A stretch of DNA of 64,000 nt from Ilex aquifolium (lineage: Eukaryota; Streptophyta; Magnoliopsida; Aquifoliales; Aquifoliaceae), in the NCBI GenBank assembly GCA_951799425.1, contig OX637391.1:24786551-24850550 (forward strand), read 5' to 3'. Made by a program: the position numbers and the translations under genes. Shown here one piece after another: positions 10,265 through 23,367 of the stretch. Positions within the stretch are counted from its first letter, which is position 1, and the number at the start of each line of letters is the position of its first letter. A model generated the notes under the pieces. It was not told the DNA's origin. It ran no database searches and worked only from the letters and a program-made list of their open reading frames with translations.

Positions 10265-12032
10265 AGATATTGTAAGTTTTTGTGATTGTGATTGTGGATG
10301 AATTGAATCATTAAGGTTGATGCTAACCAATGATATCTTGAGATATGAATGGTTCAACTCCTCACTTTTATTTGTTTTAAATGCATTTGTAGATTTAGCA
10401 TAAAATTAAAATGTGATGGAACAAATGTGGATGTTAAGAATGCATGCTAGAGTAAATATGCACATGATCGGTTTGACACCTCAATTTATCAACCGAGACT
10501 TAAAACCACATTTCTTGAAAAAATTGGTATTCTCTCTATACTTAAATTGTCATATGTGCATCAATATTTGTTATTTTAAAGGTACAGGAAGATCTGACTC
10601 GAAAATGGAATTGGTATATAACCAATACCCCCTGGAAAACCCGACATACACAGTGGAGATAACAAAGAACACCAGAGTGAGTTTCGAACCTAACGATGCT
10701 TTCGAGAGACAATCGATGTTTACTCAAGTAAATTCTTTTCACTCTCAATTTTTGAATGATCTCATTAACCTTGCTTTGATTGACGCACTTAAAAGTAATC
10801 TATTGACATATCCCACAAGGAACCATCGCATACGACACATACATGTGCACATGCTTGAGAAATGATCTTAGGCCATCTTTGATATAATATTGAGCCTTAG
10901 ACCTTTCTTTGACAAAATTTATCCCTTGTTAGCCATGTTTGAGCCATCAATATATGAATTTTTATTTGATAAACCTATATGATTACCAATCCACAGGAAA
11001 ACATACTTGACATACCTTGGCTATCTAATTTTCTTACATCCTCTCTGTAATATGATACAGAAAAAGGAAAAGAAAAAGAAGCATTAGAGATTATCATCCA
11101 AGAAGAGTTGATTAGAACAATTGAAACAAAACAGAGGCAGAAAGGCAAGACAATGCCAAGAAAGAAGAAAAATGAGAAAAAAAAAATGAAAGAAAGACAT
11201 AATCTCGGGGCAAAAATATTAAAAAGCTAGAAAAAGGTGTGCTACACTACATAAATAGAGGATAGCTCTTAAACACTTTTGATGTCATTTCATTAGCCAC
11301 TGACCTCTGGCCTCATTACAACCTATGAAAAGCCCTAATTGATCTCAAGTCTGTTGCATGCATATGTCGTCAATCAAAATTGGGTATGGTAAATGGTATT
11401 ACTGTCTATTGCGTCAATATCCTTTCATGAGATTATGCCAAACATGATTTATTGCTTCCTTAAACTAGAGCTCCCTTTCTAATTGTACATGTGATCTTTC
11501 GATTGGCCATCTTCTGATCACATGATCTGTGAGAAACAAGTCACTATAATCAGAGTGAACTTTTGTTGAGGGTATACTACGTGAGGTTTGTGAAATCGAA
11601 ACTATCCATGGAAGGTGGTAAAAGGGAGTATTTGTTATATAACAATTCCTATTGCTTGAATGATCATTCCTACTGCATTGAGAATTTCAAATACCAATGT
11701 AACAAATGATAATTTTTGCATAGAATGAATACCTGTGAAATAAGGACGTGTGAGATATAAGTCAAAATTGAGAATCTGGTGTCCCAACGACTATGATGCT
11801 AATTTACTTTAATTAGCACTCTCCTATGCACATCTGTTCGACTGAAGTTTGTGGGTAGCTTCTCTGGAAACCCTCACGAGACAACACTCGTCCGCTAGGG
11901 TAAACCTAGTGGTTCAACGGCTTGTTGCATAAGCTAAATGCAACTGGGTGACCTACGAAAATGGCATTAGGAGTAGATTTTTCTCTTTTTTTTATTATTA
12001 CTAGAGACTAGCAATATTTAGGTTGGGGAGTG
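10265..12032 (+). other. Noncoding 3' module of A, ending in polypurine tract
   Basis: The module is AT-rich and has an A/G-rich tract (about 11059-11200). Homologous sequence follows env in C (37118-38837) but precedes env in B (21838-22720). A 150-codon open frame at 10413-10865 is cut to 115 codons in C and looks like chance. The module ends in GGTTGGGGAGTG (12021-12032), the plus-strand primer tract. Confidence 0.7.
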
Positions 12033-13979
12033 TGATTAGCACTTAAAATTAGCATATTACTATGCCATTTTAAGACTAATTGTACTTTGATGGAGTTTAA
12101 GTGATGTCATTTCAGGCCCTAAACTGAACAAGGACCCAAGAACAACAAGTACCACACTTGGATGCAACACCAGCACATTAGAGCCCAAAATTGGAGAAGC
12201 TTGGAGCACAGCCAGAACGTTCGAACGCCAACTCACGTTCGAACGTCCACATTACACTGTAGCAGACTCAACTGCTAAGAGAAGGCGTGTTGCAGTTAGG
12301 AAAGAAGACTGAAGCTTTGAAGCACTTGAGTGTCACGTTTGAACGCTAACTCACGTTCGAACGTGCACTTGAGTTGATTGAAGACCAGACTACTGCATAG
12401 AGTTGGAACTGAACTTCACAGAAGACCAACAGACCACTCGAGTGAAAGGGTCATAACACATCTGGCGTTCGAACTCCCTTAGTGCAAAAACAGAAGAAAC
12501 GTTCAAACGGCAGTCAACGTTTGAACGCCCTAAGTACAAAAACAGAAACAACTTTCGAACGCCAACTCACGTTCGAACGTTCTCCACAGAATGGCAGTAG
12601 AGTGGTTGGATTTTCACTTGGACTTGGGCGGCAAACACTATTCCTTCACCTCCTCTTGTCTCCTCCTCTTGCCTATAAATACTCCCCTTGTTGGAGAGCT
12701 AACGAAGCGAAGTAGGAAAGTTTATGGAGGCTTAGACTCCCACTCACATTGTAGATTTAGCTTATTTTCCTTGTATGAAGTCTTTATCTTAGAGATTAGT
12801 TTGGCTGTAGTCCAACATCTCTTGCTTGTTATAAAAGTAGTTTTATGCTTATGCTTATGCTTATGCTTTCATTTTACATGCATAGAAGAGAGATAGTTCA
12901 TCTTTTGGTTGAGGAAGCAACCCTCCAATTCTTGGTTGAGGAAGCCACCCTCCAAATGTGACTAGCTTTCTTCTACTTTTATTGTTCATGCATTTCACTT
13001 CCATTGCTTGAGCTTCTTTCTTTCTTAGAAGAATGAAACTCTTCCACTTTTCTAGAGCTTTACCAAAGCCGTGAAGGGTGGAACGTGATTCACCCATTCT
13101 TTGTTAAAGATTGGCTCCGTGTTTGTTGTTACTTTATCTTTTAAGTTCTCTACTTGGAGGGATGAGCATCACTCACTTTTCTAGCTTTACCCAAGTCATG
13201 AAGAGTAAGTAGTTTCTCATTCACTCTTTAGTAAGAGGAGAAGGGCATGTATAAGTTATCCGGGAATCATATTTGTGCATTGTTTTTATGCTTAACGTTT
13301 ATTTCTTCTTGTTATTGGATGATTGATTGCATCTAGCAATGCTAAGGTACTTTGTATAACTGTGGGCTCTTTCTATGACACGGATGACTCTTGCATAGAA
13401 AGACTCATCAGTTCAAGGCAAGTACCCCGACTAGATCCTCATGACTACCCTTCAATCCTCCTCCTTATTGTACTTCATTTAAAGAATGGAATATTAATAT
13501 CATGATTGGATGTCTTGTAGAAACACTTGCTTGTTTGTAGACGGGTTAAGTCTCGGCACAGGCAATTCTTGTAAACTTCTAGAAAGACATCGGAATCATG
13601 TTCTTAATTCTCACAATCCATCTTTATCTTTCGATTAACTTGCTGTTGACACGGGAGTTAATTGAGTTATCAAGCACAATTATGACAAACCGGATAACTA
13701 ACTACATGTCCAGATCCTTGCACTAAAGAGTGACTCTTTTTAATTAGCACTTATCTCCTGTTTTGTTAAGAAAATCCTCTTGGAAAGAATCTTATTTTCT
13801 GTCCAGGAAAACTCATATCTCACAGCAAATCTCAAGGGTTACAATCAATAGGTCTCTACCACTGCTTACCTCAGAAATATCAACAAAAGTTCCATGTGGA
13901 TTTGACTCCGGACTCAAACCGGATTATTACTACAGCTTGACCGCCTGCACTTGGGTGTACACATTTCGGATCAAGAACA
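12033..13979 (+). repeat. 3' LTR of element A
   Basis: The LTR is 1947 bp and is the partner of 339-2273. It has the same palindrome array and TATAAATA (about 12675). Several differences between the two LTRs fall inside the palindromes, as expected for methylated CpGs. It is followed by target duplication GTTGC. Confidence 0.95.
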
Positions 13980-16900
13980 GTTGCAACTACTTCCCACATT
14001 CCATGGGATTGAAAATGAAAACCCGTACCGGCACATAGAAGGGTTTGAGGATATAGTTGCAACATTCAATGCTAACTATGCTTTGGAGGACATAGCTCGA
14101 TTGAAATTGTTCCCTTTCTCCCTTAGTGATAAGGCCAAATCATGGTTTGATGGCATGCGACCTCGATCCATTACCACCTGGGCTCAAATGGTTTCGGTAT
14201 TTTTGAATAAATTTTTTCCGGTTCATAGAACCACTGCTTTGAAAAATGAAATTCAAAATTTTTCTGAGAAGCCCAATGAGCAATTTTATCATTGCTGGGA
14301 TCGTTACAAAGAGTTGTTGTAATCCATACCATATCATGGCTTTGAGTCGTGGCAATTGGTAAGTTTCTTCTACGAAGGAATCACACCAACCCATAGACAA
14401 TTCATTGACATGATGTGCAATGACGAGTTCTTGAACAAAGACCCTGATGAAGCCCTAGACTACTTTAGTACATTGACTCAAAATGCACAATCTTGGGACG
14501 TTAGGGATCCTAACGATGTACCTAGGACATCTCCGGGTAGTAGTCAGCCACAAAGGGGGGGAATCTATGATTTGAGAGACCGGGAAGACTTGCTTTCACA
14601 AATTGCCAAATTATCAAGGAAAGTTGATAGTCTAGAGGTCAATAGGAGGCATGAGGTGGCACATATGTCAAAGACCGAGGGGGTTTGTTCAATTTATGAG
14701 AGTGTCGAGCACCCCATATCGGAGTGCCCAAGCATTCCGGCACTTAAGGAAGCATACCAGGAACAAGTCCATGCCTTCAATCAACCGAGGCACTCATTTT
14801 CTCCAAATGCTAACACTTATAATCCGGGGTGGAGTAATCACCCTAATTTCAGTTGGAGAAATGACAACCACATCCCTCATGGATCAAACACATACACATC
14901 TCCTGTGCCACCTAAGCAAGGTCAACACCACAACCAATACCAAGGTCAAGGGCAAGCATCGAGCTCCCAATACCCCCGGTCCAACCCGCAAGGGTATTCA
15001 TCCAGTCCACCGTCCCAAAACTTCTCCCAACAAGGTCCATCGAATTGTTCCACCTACCAACCTCCCCATAAGAGGAACTTGGAGGATGTGCTCTATAATT
15101 TCATTCAAAGCCAAACCACCTTCAATAACAACATTTCGGCCCAACTCACCAAGATTACCAATGCCATAGGGTTATCACAACAAGAGAAGGGGAAATTCCC
15201 CGCTCAACCCCTAAAGAACCCTAAGGGGCAACATGCCATTGAGTCATCCGACCCCACCAAAGAGAGTTGCGAGCAACTCAAGGCAATCACCACCCTTCGT
15301 AGTGGCAAAAAAATTGACAAAACCATTTTGCCAAGGGTCTCACCCAAAGCTTCATTGTCAATAGAACAAGAGAAGGAGAGTGAGACCAAAGAGGGTAAGG
15401 AGAGTGAGACCAATTAGGGTGAGTTGAGTAAAGAGAAAAAGGGGGAGGGTGATGAGAAAGAAAAAGTGACTGATGATTCCTTCTTTGTTCCTCCTATGCC
15501 TGCCCCTTTCCCACATCGTTTGAAGCCACCTGTGAAGGTGGAAAATTATACTAACATTTTGGAAATGTTCAAGCAGGTAAAAATCAACATCCCACTCCTC
15601 GATGCCATCAAGCAAATACCGTCTTGTGCCAAAATTCTAAAGGATCTATGCACGGTGAAGAGGAGATTGAATGTCCGGAAGAAGGCATTCTTGACCGAGC
15701 AAGTCAGCTCAATATTGAGGACCAATACTCCTCCCAAATTCAAAGATCCTGGCTATCCAACAATTGCCTTCACCATAGGGAATTGTCGGGTGGAAAAAGC
15801 ATTGCTTGACTTGGGAGCAAGCATCAATCTCCTTCCCTACTTCGTGTATCAACAACTCAAGCTTGAGGAGTTGAAGCCCACCTCCATTACGCTTCAATTA
15901 GCGGATCGTAGCATCCGCACACCAAGGGGAGTAGTGGAAGATGTCTTGGTTCAAGTTGACAATTTTTATTTTCTCGTCGATTTTATTGTGCTAGATACAC
16001 ACCCTGTTGCTAACCTTAGTTCCCAGATTCCCGTTATACTTGGACGACCTTTCCTTGCTACGTCTAATGCAGTTATAAATTGCAGGAATGGTCTAATGAA
16101 GTTGGCATTTGGGAACATGACAATGGAGCTCAATGTGTTCAACCTAGCGAAGCAACCGGGTGATGATGAGGAAATAAGCGAGGTAAATAGAATCGACACC
16201 TTGGTTGAGGAGTACATGGAAGTGGAGAGGACGTTGAAGTTCAAGGGAGAAGGATTCGTGAATCTTGAGGAGTTGGAGGAACAAGAGGAGTTAGAGGGAC
16301 AAGAGGAGGTTGGAGAATTGAAAGGGATGGGAACTTGGATCCCTACATTCGAGGAGTTACCCAAACAAGGAAAGAGAATTTTCCTGTCAAATGAACAAAA
16401 GCCGAACTTGGAATTGAAACCATTACCCTCACATTTGAAGTACGCCTACCTTGGCGATGGAGAAACATTCCCAGTGGTCATTAGCTCTACACTGAATGAA
16501 GAACAAGAACAAGAGTTGTTGGAGGTATTAAGAAAACACAAAGGAGCAATAGGGTGGACCATTGCGGACATCAAGGGCATAAGCCCTCTCATTTGCACCC
16601 ACCGAATATATCTGGAGGAGGACTCCAAACCTTCCCGACAACCACAACGACGGCTAAACCCCATCATGAAGGAGGTTGTGAGGGATGAGGTGTTGAAGTT
16701 GCTTGATGTGGGGATTATTTTTCCGATTGCCGACAGTAAGTGGGTCAGCCCCACACAAGTAGTGCCAAAGAAATTCGGAGTCACGGTGGTGGAAAATGAC
16801 GAGAATGAGCTAATACCGACAAGAGTGATCACCGGATGGAGGGTATGTATCGATTATCAGAAGTTGAACTCATGCACTAGAAAAGATCATTTCCCGATGT

Positions 16901-18438
16901 CATTTCTTGATCAAGTCTTGGAAAGAGTAGCTGGGCACCTATTCTATTGCTTTCTAGATGGGTATTCTGGCTATAATCAAATAGAGATCGCGTTGGAGGA
17001 TCAAGAGAAGACAACTTTCACCTGCCCCTATGGTACTTTCGCCTACCGCCGCATATCGTTCGTTCTATGCAATGCTCCGGGAACGTTTCAACGATGCATG
17101 ATGGGCATTTTTAGTGATATGGTGGAAAAGATTGTGGAGATCTTCATGGATGATTTTTCAGTGTTTGGAGATTCGTTTGACAGATGCTTGACAAATTTGG
17201 AGAAAGTCCTAACTAGATGTGAGGAAAAGAATCTGGTGTTGAATTGGGAAAAGTGTCACTTTATGGTGACGGAGGGAATTGTGCTGGGCCACATAGTCTC
17301 GGAAAGAGGTATTGAAGTCGATAGATCCAAGGTGGAGGCCATCTCCAACCTCCCCACGCCGAGGGCCATTAAGGGAATCCGGTCGTTCTTGGGCCATGCA
17401 GGTTTTTATCGCAGGTTTATAAAAAATTTTAGTGCATTGGCCCGACCCTTGACCAACCTACTGTCTAAGGAGGTTCCCTTTGAGTGGTCGGATGACTGTG
17501 AGGTATCTTTTAAAAAACTTAAGAGCATGCTAGTCACGCCTCCTATCATGCGACCACCCAGATGGGACCTACCTTTCGAGCTCATGTGCGACGCGAGTGA
17601 TTTCGTGGTCGGCGCAGTGCTTGGTCAAAGGGAGGAAAATAGGCCGTACATAATACACTATGCTAGCAAAACACTCAATGATGCTCAGATGAACTACACT
17701 ACCACCGAGAAAGAGTTGCTAGCAGTAGTGTTTGCCTTAGATAAATTTCGCTCATACATCATTGGTTCGCCTATTGTTGTCTTTACTGACCATTCTGTCT
17801 TGAAGTACTTGTTATCTAAGCAGGATGCGAAACCAAGGCTCATTAGGTGGATACTCCTCCTACAAGAATTCGACTTGACGATCAAGGACAAGAAAGGAGT
17901 TGAGAATGTGGTGGCGGATCATTTATCCCGGCTTGTGGTGCATGAGACTGATGAGCACATTCCAATCCCTGAATTTTTCCCTGACGAACATTTACTTTCG
18001 ATTCATTCAGTATGTCCTTGGTATGCTGATATTTGTAATTACCTTGTAACAGGACAAATCTCGCCGCAATGGAGTGCAGAGGATAGAAGACGATTCATGG
18101 CAGATGTTAAATATTTCTACTTCGACAACCCGTATGTGTTCAAATATTGCCCTGACCAGGTCATGAGGAGATGTGTACCTGAAAACGAACAGCGGGATGT
18201 CCTAGAATTCTGCCATTCACAAGCTTGCGGCGGACACTTTTCAGCAAAGAAGACTTCTGCCAAAATTCTTCAATCAGGTTTTTACTGGCCATCTCTTATC
18301 AAAGATTGTGTTTCATTCTGTAAGGCATGCTACAGATGCCAACAATTGGGTAGTGTGACCCGTCGAAATATGATGCCCCTCTCTCCCGTGCTTATCATAG
18401 AAATATTCGACTGTTGGGGCATCGATTTCATGGGTCCG
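13980..18438 (+). pseudogene. Gag-pol polyprotein of element B, main part
   Basis: One frame runs from the gag core (segments FHGIENENPY and LKLFPFSLSDKAKSW) through protease (LLDLGAS near 15806), reverse transcriptase (FMDD at 17143-17154), RNase H (MCDASD near 17584) and the start of integrase (HHCC finger 18200-18345, then GIDFMGP). Only two stops interrupt it: 14320 (TAA) and 15415 (TAG). The stretch 15424-18438 is open for about 1000 codons. It stops in the integrase core where a solo LTR is inserted and resumes at 20201. B and A/C differ in many residues, so B is a separate family. Confidence 0.92.
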
Positions 18439-20200
18439 TGCTTGACCAAAAACCTTGTTGTTTCCTAACCTCTAAGATCTATCCCTCAAAATGTGTAATG
18501 TATGGATAAGGGGAGTGTCACCCTCCCTTGGGATAGTGTGAAAAGAAAGGGCAAGAGGAAAGGAAAATGGGATGATGGAAATATGAAATGTGGATGCACA
18601 AAATTATGTGTGTGTGTACAAAAGTGCTCCCCAAGCGCAAGGAGACTTTTGAGAATCGTGTTTTACTTGGTGGTATTCCAAGGTCGTTTCCACGGGGAAG
18701 GAAGTAAACCAAGGTGAAAGTGATTTCAGATAAGAGAAAATGTAAAATCTTTTGTTTGTTGCAAGTTGGTTGGTGGTGTGTGTTGATGAAAATCAAATGA
18801 GAAACAAATGTTGGTAAAGCCAAGAGGTTACTCCAATAGGAATGCCATCTCAACTCGAATCTCTCCTACGATAGAGCATGAATGAACGATTGATTCATGG
18901 GAAATTGGGGATACTAAGGGTGAGTATCTAAGCATAAACCGTGACTAGGCCTACGAAATATCAAAGACTCACCAATTTATCCACCCACAACCCAGTCAAA
19001 CCGAACCATTGATCTCCGGAAAGGGAGGAGAATGAGTTGACATGGCATACCCAAGAGGAGGTTCCCCTTGGTTTTACCAACTAAAGGATTTAGCTACTCA
19101 TGCTTGTAATGAAGTTGACTATGTAAGAAAAATACATTGCAAGAGAGGAAGTTCTTGAGTAACTAAAATGCAAGTAGACAGAAATTAGAGAAAGATGCAT
19201 TTAAGACCCATTTATAGCTAAGAAAATGATGAACCTTTTTGCATTAATGGTGAGAAGTTAATAGAGCATTAAACTAACAATGAACTTGAAAGAAAACAAC
19301 ATTAATGATATTAAAATGAAGCTTGAAATGTTCTTACAGCTGATTACAATATAATGCCGTGAAGAAAATGCAAAAATCTGAAGTTTATCTCTCTAGAACA
19401 CTATTCATCATCTTCTCCAGACTTTCTCTCTCTATATCTCTCTATTTTCTGCTACCAGCTGAATGCCTCTCTCCCTAACCCTTGGCTTACAAAAACGTCC
19501 ATGGAGAGATCCCCTAGTCTCCAGAAAATGACCTCCATCAGTAGGGGTGCAGAAGTCTGGGCAGGAAGAGGGGTTGCAAAGTTTGTCTACACACCCACCT
19601 CTTCATCTCTTCTCTCTCCTCATTTATTAACAAGACTCCAACTTGCAATCATAGGTGTAGAAAGGGGTCACTAGCATTGCAGGTGCGTCAGGGGAGCAGG
19701 GGATGTCAGTTGGTGGGTCCCTCAAGTTAGCAATCATGAGTTACAGGGTAGTTGGGCTGATCAGGCAAAGAGTACCGGTACGCGTACCGGTACGACGAAC
19801 TCCAGTGGCTTCTACGTACCGGTATGCGTACCGGTACGATTAACTCCAGTAGCCTCAGCGTACCGGTATGCGTACCGGTACGGTTTGGCTGACTTCGTGG
19901 TTTTCTGAGATTAGCTCCAGTAGCCTTAGCGTACCGGTATGCGTACCGGTACGGTTTGGCTGACTTCTTGATTTTCTGATTTCCTCATCTCCTGAGCTAT
20001 CCCCAAGCTACCTTTTTGTCCCCATTTGTCTCAATTGATCTGGGAAGGCCTTAAGAAGCCTCTTTTAGCCCCTGTTAACTGCAAACACCAAATATCATCG
20101 TTAAGAGTTTATTTAACCTAACTCCCATCATTTAAATCTCCAAAAACAATTAAAAAGAGAGGATTAGCACATCAAAATATACAATGTTTTGTGCTAATCA
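18439..20200 (-). repeat. Solo LTR of the B family, inserted in B integrase on the opposite strand
   Basis: The sequence is 1762 bp and is the reverse complement of B's 3' LTR (25030-26630 plus 40807-40885). It starts TGCTTGACC and ends GCTAATCA on the plus strand. No internal region is present, so it is a solo LTR from intra-element recombination. Flanking 5-mers GTCCG and TTCAG agree at three of five bases, either a decayed duplication or a sign of rearrangement. It carries four CGTACCGGTACG-type pairs (19772-19953), more than the 3' LTR. Confidence 0.88.
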
Positions 20201-21089
20201 TTCAGTTCCCTATGTCATTCGGTTATCTGTATATCCTTCTGGCAGTGGACTATGTGTCCAAGTGGGTGGAGGCCATCCCGACCAAGACTAACGGCCACCG
20301 AGTCGTAGTCAAGTTCCTCAAAGAGAATATATTTTCAAGGTTTGGGGTACCTCGAGCTATGATCAGTGATGGTGGATCACACTTTTGTAATAGGCCATTT
20401 GCATCTCTAATGTCCAAATATGGCATCACTCACAAAGTATCCACCATTTATCACCCACAAACAAATGGCCAAGCCGAGCTAGCCAATAGGGAGATCAAGA
20501 CCATCCTAGAGAAAACTGTCAACCCAAGTAGAAAGGATTGGTCCAATAGACTAACCGATGCCCTGTGGGCATATCGCACTGCCTATAAGACTGTTTTGGG
20601 CATGTCTCCCTACTGGCTTGTCTATGGAAAGGCTTGCCATCTGCCTGTCGAAATGGAACACAAGGCCTATTGGGCCATTAAAACTTTAAACTTCAATTTG
20701 AGGATGGTCGGTACACATAGGAAGTTGGAGCTGAATGAATTGGAAGAAATTCGTCGATATGCGTACGAGAGCTCAAAAATTTCAAAGGAACGGGCTAAAA
20801 TCTTTCATGATAATTCCATCACACGGAAATCATTTGAGCCCGGGCAAAAGGTGCTCTTATACAATTCTCGCCTCCAAATTTTTCAAGGAAAACTCTGATC
20901 CCGTTGGGATGGCCCCTATCTTGTCAAGGTGGCCTACCCAACGGAGCTTTTGAGGTGACGAATCTCGAGAATGGCCAGACATTCAAGGTCAATGGCCAAA
21001 GACTCAAGCCATTCTTCGAGGGGTCGGAAGGGCAAGAAGTTGAAGAGGAGTTGACGGATCCCGAGTATCCAGATTTGGTGGAGGAGTAG
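20201..21089 (+). pseudogene. B integrase, C-terminal part
   Basis: The frame resumes with [13 protein letters not shown], then the second catalytic Asp (ISDGGSHF, near 20366) and Glu ([11 protein letters not shown], near 20476), and the C-terminal part with [13 protein letters not shown]-to-TGA stop at 20896 and a small frameshift near 20930 break the tail, which continues in another frame to 21089. Integrase would join element cDNA to the chromosome. Confidence 0.88.
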
Positions 21090-21837
21090 CTTGTATTTAT
21101 GGTTATTAGTGTACAGTTGCTTTTATTTACTTATGTCATTTTTTATTCTATGTCACTTACTTTCTTTGGTTGTATAGTATTGATCTTCTGAGTTTCAGAT
21201 ATTGGTGCTTTTGTTAAAGCTCAATTGCGAGGTGTACTCTAACCCTATCTATCTTTTTACTGTCCTTCAGTGCATACCATATCTTTTTGTTGCATTGAGG
21301 ACAATGCATGATTCTAGTTGGGGGGTGAGGTGCACCATGTGTATGATACACCAAGTTGTTGGGAAATTTTTGAGTTTTGCTTGCATCAGTGAAAAATATG
21401 TGAAATTTTTGAAACTTTTTGATGAAAAATATCTGATTGTTGGCCTGTATTCCTTCATGAAGAGTGTGTGAGTTGGATGACATGTTGATCTTTGTTGTGA
21501 ACTTTGTGCACATGAGCATGCTATGGAAGTTGATCCTATGCATAAGTATCACATATGTATTGATTTTTGAATTCAACTGTATGTGATTTTTGATGGTGAA
21601 ATTTCGGCAATTTACAGATTGGATTCATGTTTTAAGCTTGACATAAGTAGTGGAGATGAATAAGGACCCATGAGAGCTTTAGTGCCAAATCCTTTTGGAG
21701 GGAACTTACAATTACTCGAAGAACAATTTTTCAATGTCAAATTTGTTCAATAGTCTCATTATACTTGTTTTGGTTAGTTGCATTTTAGTAGTGGACTGAT
21801 TTGTCTTGAACGTATTATGCCATCCCATGTGGACCTG
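21090..21837 (+). other. Post-pol spacer of B with conserved hairpin and internal purine tract
   Basis: TGCATTG-AGGA-CAATGCA (21291-21308) is the B version of the hairpin seen in A and C, with paired changes in the stem. It is followed by AGTTGGGGGGTGAGG (21316-21330). No counterpart of the small overlapping ORFs of A and C is seen here. The rest is AT-rich with no supported gene. Confidence 0.6.
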
Positions 21838-23075
21838 GAAGTGATCTTAGGCCATCATTGAAAATTTTGAGCCTTTGCCCTTTTTCTTGTGAAAATTTAT
21901 CCCTAGTGCCATGATTGAGCCTTAATTGTAAAATCGTTTCTATGCCACACGTTTGACCAAGCCAATGAAAATGATTAATATCTACCTTACCTTGGTTGTT
22001 CCTAGAGCTGGATATGATTTGATCATAAAGGAGAAGGAAGTTGGTGTGGAAACTCAAACAAAAAGGGATGAATGATGTTGAAACTCAAAGAGTTGAACGA
22101 AAAAAGAAAAAAGAAAAAAAAGAGGAATGCAAATCCAAGAAAAGGAGAAAAAGGGGTGAAAGAAGAAAAAGAAAGAGAAAATGAAAAGGAAAATGTTAAA
22201 GAAAAGAAACAAAGATTGTGGTGATGGTGTTAGCCTAAAAATCCCATAAAAGAGGGATCTTTTTGAAATAAACGTCATACACTCGGAACAACTCTCTTCG
22301 TTATCCTATATACTTCATTTCATTTACCTAGACATCACCCCAAGGCCCCCATTATAACCTTTAAAGTCCCAAGTGATCTAGAGAAGCATGGGAGGTGCAT
22401 AATTTCAAAGGAAATGATGAGTCATGTCTTACTACCTAATGCCCTAGCATTCTGTTCATGAGACTATGCCAAGGTCGCGTCATTTTCATATATGAACTTC
22501 ATTTTTGGATTACATGTGAGCATACTTTATTTTGAACACAAGATTCTATATCACATGTACACATGGAGTGCATACCATGATAACTGAGTGTGTTTCATTG
22601 TTTAAGAGTGACCCTTGGTGAGTTTTGCATTGAAACTGAATTTGTCTTGCTATTCGAATGTGAATTCTGTTGTGTAAGTGCTCAAATTGGTTGTTAAACT
22701 TCACACACACTCGAGTCGAAAATTAATTTGTAGGTGCATACTTTAGACTAGTATCTAAGACTATGGTGTGGCTCATGTGTACTTAGTTCAATCATCTGAG
22801 AAATCTGTCAAATAGCTCCATGCTTGCAAGAATGAGGGAATATGGCTCAACTTTTTGATATTTGAAAAGAATTATGAATGTCTTTGTTATTCATTATATG
22901 ACTAGCATTTTGGGTGTTCATTTTGGTGGTTAAGAATAGAAATCCATTCCTTGTACTTTGAATGCTTTAAAAGTTTAAATCACTTTGCAATTTCAGTAAT
23001 AATTTGGGCATGATGGTTCGGATTGTGATTCATAAGTGGAGTACATTTTGGGGTAGAGTAGAGGTCATGAGAATA
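21838..23075 (+). other. Noncoding module of B, upstream of env-like ORF
   Basis: It begins GATCTTAGGCCATC and holds a purine tract (about 22080-22205). It aligns by eye with the module that lies after env in A and C. I see no coding sequence. Confidence 0.55.
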
Positions 23076-23097
23076 GTACCGGTACGCGTATCGGTAC
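23076..23097 (+). promoter_or_regulatory. LTR-type palindrome pair upstream of B env-like ORF
   Basis: GTACCGGTACGCGTATCGGTAC is a near-perfect copy of the paired CGTACCGGTACG motif of the B LTR. It lies 270 bp before the env-like ATG. The TATA-like sequence AAAATATAG (about 23168-23176) lies between. A promoter role is inferred by analogy with A and C. Confidence 0.5.
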
Positions 23098-23367
23098 AAT
23101 TTTCCTGGGAAGTCAAGGTTCAGGGTTTTTAATCGATTTGTTTTAAAACATCCTTCATTTCCCTCCTAAAATATAGCCCCCTTTCATCTCTCTCTCTCAC
23201 CCGAAAATCAACCCTTAGGCTTCCAATCACCAAGATTCTTTGCATCTCTCAAATCCTCCCCATTGCTCTGTGATCTAGTGGAAAACAACCTTTTGGAAAC
23301 CCTAATTGCCGAAAATCCCCAAACCCTCTTCTCTCTCCAATTCTCATAACTTTTTCAAATCTCTCAA

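Larger units (their letters stand above)
339..13979 (+). mobile_element. Element A: complete but decayed Athila-type retrotransposon inserted in B gag
   Basis: Element A is 13.6 kb with two LTRs (339-2273 and 12033-13979) that start TGATTAGC and end in ACA. It is flanked by a perfect 5-bp duplication GTTGC at 334-338 and 13980-13984. A tRNA-Asp primer site follows the 5' LTR and a purine tract GGTTGGGGAGTG (12021-12032) precedes the 3' LTR. By eye, about 22 substitutions separate the first 640 bp of the two LTRs, more than in element C, so A is the older of the pair. Gag-pol carries several stops and two frameshifts, and the env-like ORF has an internal deletion. The small overlapping ORFs at 8558-8969 stay open. 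Confidence 0.95.

Noticed and set aside
10413-10865. 150-codon open frame after env in A
   Set aside because: It is shortened in C by an indel and lies in a conserved noncoding module; there is no recognisable domain.
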